Shown piece after piece: positions 20,944-26,768 of a stretch of DNA of 26,768 nucleotides (its first letter is position 1; the number at the start of each line of letters is the position of its first letter). The DNA is from a virus, in IMG/VR virus record IMGVR_UViG_3300048839_001047, positions 1 to 26,768 of that record. One strand, 5' to 3'. The notes beneath the pieces are model-generated. The model saw only the letters and a list, made by a program, of their open reading frames with translations. It did not search any database and was not told where the DNA came from. Position numbers and translations under genes: made by a program.

Positions 20944-21551
20944 GCGAGAAGAAGGTCAAGTGCTCACGCTGCGGCGCGCTGACAAAGCATCGCCAACTGT
21001 GCGACCAGTACCCGCCGCCGCGCGATCTGGTCATGCTGCTCATTGAAACGCCGATGCTTATGAGCGATTACGAGCGCGAATTCCTGCGCGCCGGATCGCG
21101 TTATTTCATTTACACCCGCTACAACCTGGGTCTTGCCATTTTGGAGCAGGAAAACCCGCAGTTGTTGGCGCGCTGGCATTCGTGGCGCGTCGATGAAACG
21201 AACAAGCGCAGGTTGAAGGGGCAAAGAAACAGCGGGAGGTACGGCGTCAACGCCAAGTACTGCGCCTGCTGCGAGGCAAAGCTGAGTAGTAAGCGCCTGC
21301 TGAAAGCAGCCGGGGTCTATGGCGATTATTGCGGGTGGTGCGTCGCTGAGCTGCGCTACAAGGCGGTATGCAGCGGCGACGTTCCCGAAGATATGCCGCT
21401 TGCTGAATTCGCCGAAGTGCTGGCAAAAAGTGGGACCGTGGCGGCGATGCAGAAGCGCCGCGAGTGGGTCAGCAAGGCCGCCGGAAAAGAGAGTAAACAT
21501 CGGCCCGGCGCGAAAGCGATTGCGGGGCAGAACGTGCCAGCCTTCGCATAA
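20940..21551 (+). CDS. Zinc-binding hypothetical protein, 203 aa
   Basis: The start is ATG 20940 (MSEKKVKC), overlapping the previous stop; the open frame begins three codons earlier. The first ~20 residues hold C-S-R-C-G and a following Cys (KCSRCGALTKHRQLC), a ribbon half. The centre is helical (YEREFLRAGSRYFI, then NLGLAILEQENPQLL), and a second Cys cluster follows (KYCACCEAKLS, then GDYCGWCVAEL). Several pairs could coordinate one or two zinc ions. The C-terminus is basic. It is a probable nucleic-acid-binding protein directly upstream of the terminase genes, so an accessory packaging or transcription role is possible but unproved. Confidence 0.7.
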   Translation: MSEKKVKCSRCGALTKHRQLCDQYPPPRDLVMLLIETPMLMSDYEREFLRAGSRYFIYTRYNLGLAILEQENPQLLARWHSWRVDETNKRRLKGQRNSGRYGVNAKYCACCEAKLSSKRLLKAAGVYGDYCGWCVAELRYKAVCSGDVPEDMPLAEFAEVLAKSGTVAAMQKRREWVSKAAGKESKHRPGAKAIAGQNVPAFA

Positions 21552-21679
21552 CCATTAGTGAAAATCACGGCAAGTTTTCAGGAAGGAAAGAGTAAAACGC
21601 AGGATCAGCGAAGGTATGCATATGCGGGGGTCGGTTTCGTGCGCTCGCGAACGTTTCGCAAAGGTTTACAGGGTTTTCT
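21552..21679. other. Gap before the small terminase gene (possible packaging site)
   Basis: No ORF is supported in these 128 bases. The centre holds an irregular GC/AT-mixed inverted series around CGTGCGCTCGCGAACGTTTC and a GCATATGC palindrome. The stretch directly 5' of a small terminase gene is a common place for cos or pac sites, but no family consensus is recognisable here. Confidence 0.3.
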
Positions 21680-22393
21680 ATGGGTAGTCGCAACTACGCC
21701 GAACTAATCCAGCAAGAGCTGGACGCGCTGGATCACCTCAATTCCAGACGCTCGATGCGCGACAAGACGTTGCTCGCCGTCGCCGCTGCGGTTGTGGACG
21801 GCCGTTCGATCAACTCCGTGCTCGGCACAGGCGGTGCGGTGCGAGAATCCACCTACTACAGCAAGAAAAAGGACTGGCACAACAACAGGGACTTTAAGCG
21901 CGCGCTGAACAACATTATCGCGCTGTACCGCCAACGCGACACTGAGATGCGTGAAGCGGCGGAAGCGGAAGCGCGAGAGAAGCGGCATCGGGAGCGGGCG
22001 CGCCTGATCGATGAGGGCAAGGCGATCTTGACCTCCCTCATCGCCGAACAGCTTCACCAAGCGGAGCTAATCAAGCTCAGAGCGCAAGACGCGCTGGAGA
22101 ACGGGGAAGTGCCGCAGTCGGTCGGCTTGGAAGCCAGGCTCGACGAATTGACCCGCTTCATGAAAGTCATCTTTTCCGAAGAGCGTACCGAGTTCGACGA
22201 GACACCGGCCAGCAAGATACAAGCCGAATTTGATTGGCGCGCCAATTTGCCGGATGGGGTCACGCCGTCGGACGCGGACGAGGCTCTGAATCAGTTTGCG
22301 GAGATCATTGTCAGGCAGCAGCTACAAAACGTACTAGACGGCCGTCTCGGAGCCGACGACGAGAGCTTCACAGACGCGGACGGTGCCGACTGA
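21680..22393 (+). CDS. Phage terminase small subunit (probable)
   Basis: ATG 21680 has only a weak site (AAAGG and GGG further upstream). The 237-residue protein has an N-terminal helical DNA-binding-like part: RDKTLLAVAAAVVDGRSINSV, then STYYSKKKDW and NNRDFKRALNNI. A long charged coiled-coil (residues ~85-145) and an acidic C-terminal tail (ADDESFTDADGAD) follow. Small terminases bind the packaging site and load the large subunit through a C-terminal tail; coiled coils are used for ring assembly. Its stop overlaps the large subunit start by one base. The main evidence is position and layout. Confidence 0.75.
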   Translation: MGSRNYAELIQQELDALDHLNSRRSMRDKTLLAVAAAVVDGRSINSVLGTGGAVRESTYYSKKKDWHNNRDFKRALNNIIALYRQRDTEMREAAEAEAREKRHRERARLIDEGKAILTSLIAEQLHQAELIKLRAQDALENGEVPQSVGLEARLDELTRFMKVIFSEERTEFDETPASKIQAEFDWRANLPDGVTPSDADEALNQFAEIIVRQQLQNVLDGRLGADDESFTDADGAD

Positions 22394-24126
22394 TGGACGC
22401 CGCCTACGCGCCGCTCATTCGCCAACTATGGGGCGACAACGCCCCGCCTGCGCTGCAAGAGGCGATCACCGGCGAACTGCAAGCGCGGGTTGCCCTGCTC
22501 ATGCAAGAGGAAGCGCGGTCGCACGAACTGCTGCGGGATTGGCGCAAGTGGGTCACGTCGATGTTCCCGACCTACGCTTCCAAGCCTTTTGCTGATCATC
22601 ACGTCGATTTCTGGCGCTGGGTGTGGGATATAGAAGAGGGTGTCCGGCCACGGCCGTTCGTGGCTATCTGGCCACGTGGCGGGGGAAAGTCTAGTTCGGC
22701 TGAAATGGCCTGTGTCGCTATCGGCGCACGCAAGGTACGCAAGTACGTCTGGTACATCGGCACGACCCAGGATCAGGCGGATAAGCACGTCGAGAACATC
22801 GCCGACATGCTGGAAAGCAGCGAGATAGCCGCCAATCACCGGCTGCTGTCGCAGCGGGAGATCGGCAAGTATGGCAACTCACGCGGCTGGCGCCGCAGCC
22901 GCCTGCGCACGGCCAGCGGTTTCACTGTTGACGCTATCGGCCTCGACACTGCGCGGCGTGGTTCGCGTGTGAAGGACGCGCGGCCGGACGTACAAATTTA
23001 CGACGACATCGACGAGAAGCACGACACAGCCAAGACCATCGAGAAGAAGATACAGATCATCACCACGTCGCTGCTGCCGGCCGGTTCCAACGATCTGGCG
23101 GTCATGATGGTACAGAACCTGATCCACCCGGACAGCATTTTCGCGCAGCTCGCCGACGGCCGGGCCGGATTCCTGTACGACCGCGAAGTGTCCGGCCCAC
23201 ATCCGGCCGTGCGCGGCCTGACCTATGAAGAGCGCCCCGGCGGCGGATACGTCGTGACCGGCGGCGTGCCGACGTGGGAAGGGCAGGGGCTTGCCACGGT
23301 ACAGGAGCAGATCAACGAGTGGGGCATCTCCGCATTCGAGGCCGAAGCGCAGCACGAAGTCGCCGCGCCGCTCGGCGGCATCTGGGATCACGTCATCTTC
23401 CGGCACGTCACGCACGACAAAGTACCGGGCATCGTGACCGGCTGCGTCTGGGTCGATCCGGCCGTGACGGAGACAGACAACAGCGACAGTCACGCCATTC
23501 AGGCCGACGGCATCGCCGCCGACGGTACGATCTACCGCTTCTTCTCGTGGGAGCAGGTCACGTCGCCGGAAGAAAGCATTTGGCGGGCGGTATTGAAGGC
23601 GGTCGAACTTGGTTTTGTGACCGTCGGCATTGAGACGGATCAGGGCGGCGACGCATGGCGGTCGGTGTATCGCTACGCCACGAACAGCATGCGCGAGATT
23701 TCGACGGCGCTTGTGGCATTGGAGCAGGGCGGGCTGGAACAGGACGCGGGTAAAGACGACAAGTATCAGCAGTTGCGCGCCCTGTCACCGGAAGACGCGG
23801 CGCGGCACACGGCCGTGCTTGCCGCGCATGACGAGACGAAGGTCGGGCAGGTACGGCCGTATGCGGCCGGTATCGTTTACGGCAATATCATGCTGCCGCG
23901 CTTCAAGTCAGCAAAGGCCGGGGCAGGGCATGGCAGCAAAGTGGAGCGCAACGCGCGCATGCTGACAGATTACGAGCGTGGGCGCGTGGTGCATGTGACC
24001 GGCACACACGAGGCGTTGGAAAAGGCATTGAAGCGTTTCCCGAAGGCGAAACCGTTCGACCTGGTGGACGCGGCATATTGGGGTTGGGCTGACCTTCGCG
24101 GCGTGTCGAAGGGCGTATATATCTAG
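22393..24126 (+). CDS. terL: Phage terminase large subunit
   Basis: ATG 22393 shares a base with the small-subunit stop. The N-terminal ATPase has Walker A WPRGGGKSS (residues 93-101), Walker B-like VQIYDDIDE (200-208) and a coupling segment ITTSLLPAGSNDLAVM. The C-terminal nuclease has Asp355 in CVWVDPAVTE, Glu414/Asp416 in VGIETDQGGD and a late Asp in DLVDAAYW, the three-acid RNase H-type pattern. It powers DNA translocation into the procapsid and cuts the genome. 577 residues is normal. Followed 15 bases later by the portal gene. Confidence 0.93.
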   Translation: MDAAYAPLIRQLWGDNAPPALQEAITGELQARVALLMQEEARSHELLRDWRKWVTSMFPTYASKPFADHHVDFWRWVWDIEEGVRPRPFVAIWPRGGGKSSSAEMACVAIGARKVRKYVWYIGTTQDQADKHVENIADMLESSEIAANHRLLSQREIGKYGNSRGWRRSRLRTASGFTVDAIGLDTARRGSRVKDARPDVQIYDDIDEKHDTAKTIEKKIQIITTSLLPAGSNDLAVMMVQNLIHPDSIFAQLADGRAGFLYDREVSGPHPAVRGLTYEERPGGGYVVTGGVPTWEGQGLATVQEQINEWGISAFEAEAQHEVAAPLGGIWDHVIFRHVTHDKVPGIVTGCVWVDPAVTETDNSDSHAIQADGIAADGTIYRFFSWEQVTSPEESIWRAVLKAVELGFVTVGIETDQGGDAWRSVYRYATNSMREISTALVALEQGGLEQDAGKDDKYQQLRALSPEDAARHTAVLAAHDETKVGQVRPYAAGIVYGNIMLPRFKSAKAGAGHGSKVERNARMLTDYERGRVVHVTGTHEALEKALKRFPKAKPFDLVDAAYWGWADLRGVSKGVYI

Positions 24127-24141
24127 GGGCAGGGGAAGATT

Positions 24142-26178
24142 ATGGCAGTTAGACGATGGTGGCGCGGGTTTGGAGAAGGGAGCAACAAGGCACGCTCCGG
24201 TCCGCCGACAGAACAGAAGATGTCATTGAGTATCACGTCAACCGGCGTGCAGAAAGTGGCGAATTTGCCGGATACCGGCGCGGGCGCGTTGGTGGCCGCG
24301 TACCGGCACAACCAGCTCGTGCGCGCCTGCGTGGACATTCTCGCTAACAGTGCGACCGATCCGCGCCTGATCGTGCAGGCCCGCGACAAGGACGGCGACT
24401 GGAACGAGGTTATGGGCCACCCGTTCCGGCGGCTGCTCATGCGCCCGAACAGCTACATGGATGAAGCGATGTTTATCTCCTTCGCAGAGATGAGCATCGA
24501 GGTCATGGGCGTGTTCTACTGCGAGATTGTGCGCTCACGCGGCAAAGTGCCGGTGGAGCTGCATCCGCTGCAACCGCAGCTCGTAACGCCGCAGTATCGC
24601 ACGCTGCGCAATGGCGAGAAGGAGCTGACGCACTATCTGTACAAGGATGGTCTGTACGAGCAGAAGTTTGCGCTGGAAGAAATGCTTGTGCGCGATGACA
24701 AAATGCTTGGCGGCCGATTGTCGCCGTTAGCATCTGCTATGCGCGCCATCGACAGTGACAACGCGCAAACCGACTACGTGCGTGCCTTCTTCGGCAACGC
24801 CGGTGTGCCGTCCGGTTTGTTGAAAATCCACAACCGCACGATTGACCAGGACGAGAGCCGCCGCCTGCAAGACCAGTGGGACGCGCGGTACAGTCTCGCG
24901 GGCGGCGGGGCGAATGGCACGGCCGTGCTCGACGAGAACGCGGATTACCAGAAGATCGGCGCGAATCTGAACGAACTGGACAGCCAGACGCTGCGCGGCT
25001 TCGACGAGAGCCGGATCACAATGGCCTTCGGGGTCCCGCCCCTGATCGTTTACGCCTATTTCGGCCTCATGCGCGCGACGTACAGCAATCTGAAGGAGGC
25101 TTGGTCGCAGTTCTGGCAGACGACGATGAGCAGCAAGCTAAAGGGCTGGCGCAGCTTTTTCACAGTCAATCTGTTGCCTGCGTTTGAAGACCAGAACGCG
25201 ATCCTTAATGAGCAGACGCGCCTGTTTTGGGACATCTCGCAAGTCGGAGCGCTGCAAGAGAACGTGGACGCCGCCAATGATCGCGCGCGCAACAACTTCA
25301 CCGCCGGTGGCATGACCTTGAACGAGTTCCGCGCGGCGGTCGGGTTGCGCGACTTCCCGGAACCCGACCTGGGCGACATGATCTACTTCCAACTGCGCGC
25401 CGCATCCGGTCTTTCCGGCATGTCGCCTCTGGCTGCTCTATCCGACGCGCAGACAGAAGCGGACGTTGCCAAGATTCTGAGCGAAGGCTTTGCGCGGCTG
25501 GAATTGGCACAGGGGGGAGCGCGGGAGGGCGGTAGTACGGCCGTCCAAACTACTCCGTCCGCTTCCAAGTGGCAGCTCGTTCGGCCGCAAGACGCGAAGA
25601 TGCGGCAGGCGGAACAGCAGCGGCTTAAGCAGTATGGCGATGAGTTGTACGCATTAGCGGACAAGGCGCGGCAAGGGCAGATCGACAAGGAGCAGTTTGT
25701 CATCGACCTGAAGGCCCTGAGCCGCGACAGTCTCGTCGCTGCCTACGTGCTCGGTATGCTGCTCGGTGACGACGAGTTAACCGACGAGGAATTCGCGTCG
25801 GTGTACACGCACATTCAAAAGGCCGAAGAGAGCGCTGCCAATCTCGGTGAGGACATCTATGCCGGTCGTTATGGCGGGGTGCATCGGGACGAGGAAGACG
25901 AGGGCCAACCGGCCAGCCTGACGGCGCGCACGGCGCTCTGGGTCGGCGCGGCGGCGGCGGTGATCGTGCTCGGCCGGACGTGGCGACGGGATGACCCGGA
26001 ACTGATGTGGAGGCGCGGCGCTACCGAAGAGCCGTGCAACGACTGTCTCGCCTTTGAGGGCACGACGATGAAGGCCAGCGTCTGGCGGGCGACGTGGGAT
26101 GCTGAACGCCTGCCGCGCGGGCATGGGCTGGAATGCGGCGGCTGGAACTGCGAGTGCGATCTGTATGTGGTGGCGTAG
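24142..26178 (+). CDS. Phage portal protein with MuF-like C-terminal extension
   Basis: ATG 24142 is preceded by AGGGGAAGATT. Residues ~30-460 have HK97/SPP1-type portal features: MGHPFRRLLMRPNSYM, YLYKDGLYEQKFALEEMLVR, NAGVPSGLLKIHNRTIDQDE, then the helical stem (TMSSKLKGWRSFFTVNLLPAFE) and ERMTLNEFRAAVGL-like part. After a Gly-rich linker at ~455-470, residues ~475-678 are an extra domain ending with a cysteine-rich motif, C632-x2-C635, then H661 and C665-x4-C670-x-C672. That tail resembles the zinc-like end of MuF/SPP1 gp7-type head proteins. A fused portal-MuF, or a portal with a processed C-terminus, is suggested. 678 residues is longer than typical portals (~400-550). Confidence 0.88.
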   Translation: MAVRRWWRGFGEGSNKARSGPPTEQKMSLSITSTGVQKVANLPDTGAGALVAAYRHNQLVRACVDILANSATDPRLIVQARDKDGDWNEVMGHPFRRLLMRPNSYMDEAMFISFAEMSIEVMGVFYCEIVRSRGKVPVELHPLQPQLVTPQYRTLRNGEKELTHYLYKDGLYEQKFALEEMLVRDDKMLGGRLSPLASAMRAIDSDNAQTDYVRAFFGNAGVPSGLLKIHNRTIDQDESRRLQDQWDARYSLAGGGANGTAVLDENADYQKIGANLNELDSQTLRGFDESRITMAFGVPPLIVYAYFGLMRATYSNLKEAWSQFWQTTMSSKLKGWRSFFTVNLLPAFEDQNAILNEQTRLFWDISQVGALQENVDAANDRARNNFTAGGMTLNEFRAAVGLRDFPEPDLGDMIYFQLRAASGLSGMSPLAALSDAQTEADVAKILSEGFARLELAQGGAREGGSTAVQTTPSASKWQLVRPQDAKMRQAEQQRLKQYGDELYALADKARQGQIDKEQFVIDLKALSRDSLVAAYVLGMLLGDDELTDEEFASVYTHIQKAEESAANLGEDIYAGRYGGVHRDEEDEGQPASLTARTALWVGAAAAVIVLGRTWRRDDPELMWRRGATEEPCNDCLAFEGTTMKASVWRATWDAERLPRGHGLECGGWNCECDLYVVA

Positions 26179-26427
26179 GTGGACGTGAGCGAGATTGTGA
26201 TGGACATCGTTGTGCTGTTCCTGATTGGCAACCAACTCTTTTTCATGGTTCTGGCGCTGTTGTTCGCTCTGGTCCAGAAGGAGCACGGCCGTGCGGGGTG
26301 CGACGTAACAGAGGGCATGTTAGCCGGTGTGCGCGGCGGTGAAGGTCAGGCAGACCGACCGCGTGTGGTGCATAAACGACACAACCGATTCGAGGTGAGA
26401 TCGACTTATGGCGACGAGGGAAGATGA
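26179..26427 (+). CDS. Small membrane protein, 82 aa
   Basis: GTG 26179 begins directly after the portal stop (a second GTG lies at 26185). Residues ~5-33 are one hydrophobic segment (IVMDIVVLFLIGNQLFFMVLALLFALV) without signal-peptide cleavage features; the tail is basic and polar. It may be membrane-anchored in the virion assembly pathway or be a small exclusion/lysis-type protein. It overlaps the next gene by 20 bases. Confidence 0.6.
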   Translation: MDVSEIVMDIVVLFLIGNQLFFMVLALLFALVQKEHGRAGCDVTEGMLAGVRGGEGQADRPRVVHKRHNRFEVRSTYGDEGR

Positions 26428-26608
26428 GCTTTTGAGGCGTGAGCAGGCGGCGATCCGGAAGGCGCGTGATGCGCGGCTGGCTCCGTGGCAGGTGCAGGCG
26501 GCGTACTACATCGCCATGCTGAACAACGCCGCCTTGCGCGACGGTGGGCAGGCAGTGACGTTGACGCTCACGCCGGGCAGCCCGCCGACATTGCAGAAGA
26601 GCGAGTAG
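26408..26608 (+). CDS. Hypothetical protein, 66 aa
   Basis: ATG 26408 is preceded by CGAGGTGAGATCGACTT. The product is a charged helix (MATREDELLRREQAAIRKAR, then DARLAPWQVQAAYYIAMLNN) with a short polar tail. It is a typical small structural-region gene; no family was recognised. Confidence 0.65.
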   Translation: MATREDELLRREQAAIRKARDARLAPWQVQAAYYIAMLNNAALRDGGQAVTLTLTPGSPPTLQKSE

Positions 26609-26655
26609 GCAGGTGGAAATTATCAACCTTTAGCTGGGGAGCCAAAGGGTGTGTA

Positions 26656-26768
26656 ATGATGACTGAGTTGGAAGCTGACAGGATGGTGCAGATTGACGGG
26701 GAGGTAACGGCGCGGGCGCTGCCCATGCGGCCGGATGGGGAAACGTTCAGCGCCGTGTTCGCCCTCCC
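26656..26768 (+). CDS. Start of a late-operon protein (3' partial)
   Basis: Tandem ATGs at 26656 and 26659 open a frame that runs off the right edge: MMTELEADRMVQIDGEVTAR and on, with GGGGAG about 20 bases upstream and AAAGGG closer. Position after the portal suits a scaffold, protease or capsid gene, but 37 codons are not enough to tell. No identity is claimed. Confidence 0.5.
   Translation, partial: MMTELEADRMVQIDGEVTARALPMRPDGETFSAVFAL

Larger units (their letters stand above)
446..26292. repeat. Dispersed palindromic octamer ACGGCCGT (about 44 copies)
   Basis: By eye the octamer starts at 446, 1291, 2085, 2339, 2390, 2502, 2568, 4069, 4202, 5403, 6152, 6470, 6675, 8649, 8713, 9474, 9742, 10708, 10862, 10925, 11115, 12543, 13522, 14248, 14538, 14766, 15446, 15691, 15778, 16635, 17505, 17841, 18550, 19749, 20615, 20639, 21798, 22338, 22650, 23809, 23853, 24919, 25537 and 26285. 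That is about one per 600 bases, where base composition predicts roughly one in the window. It falls in all three coding frames (T-A-V; Y/D/H/N-G-R; R-P-x) and in non-coding DNA, so it is a nucleotide signature. Confidence 0.9.

Overview
The window looks like part of a temperate phage replicon that carries plasmid maintenance genes, best described as a candidate phage-plasmid. The likely host is a Gram-positive-type or Chloroflexota-like bacterium. That lineage guess is an inference. It rests on the moderately high GC content, the membrane-anchored exported protein with a long Thr/Pro/Ala linker of the kind common in Chloroflexota (1322-2164), and the methyltransferase-nuclease tail at the left edge. 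No rRNA, tRNA, integrase or lysis gene was found, so the lineage stays open.

Layout. Bases 1-2265 (+) hold the end of a methyltransferase/nuclease, a phage antirepressor and an exported repeat protein, closed by a terminator. Bases 2360-4088 form the only minus-strand block: a small zinc-ribbon protein, then a cassette with a near-consensus promoter, a strongly structured leader RNA, an HNH endonuclease gene and an overlapping 187-residue protein. The HNH pair is flanked on both sides by unusual period-5 (CCNNN) arrays. Bases 4156-5862 hold a repeat-rich stretch, a promoter with a 20-bp palindromic operator, and four small unknown genes. Bases 5932-7161 are a partition locus (ParA plus a ribbon-helix-helix partner). 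Bases 7191-9059 hold a second operator-bearing promoter, two unknown genes and a degenerate response regulator. Bases 9179-10615 are the replication module: a Rep protein with a DnaA-type N-terminal domain, four 27-bp iterons and an AT-rich stretch.

From 10639 to 20544 is a long early operon: a multi-HTH DNA-binding protein, a RecA-fold ATPase, a Holliday-junction-resolvase-like nuclease, a winged-helix/zinc protein, an RNA ligase, a ParB-methyltransferase fusion and many small unknown genes. A strong hairpin (20612-20649) and two small genes precede the packaging module: small terminase, large terminase, and a portal protein with a MuF-like cysteine-rich tail. The late operon runs off the right edge.

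The genes fit together as a replicon that can replicate from an iteron origin and segregate with ParA while lysogenic. It would use its own recombination and modification functions and package DNA with a terminase and portal. GTATAC-centred palindromes in or beside several promoters suggest one regulator controls several units. Superimposed on everything is a dispersed palindromic octamer, ACGGCCGT, counted about 44 times by eye in all coding frames and in intergenic DNA. It behaves like a HIP1-type genome signature.
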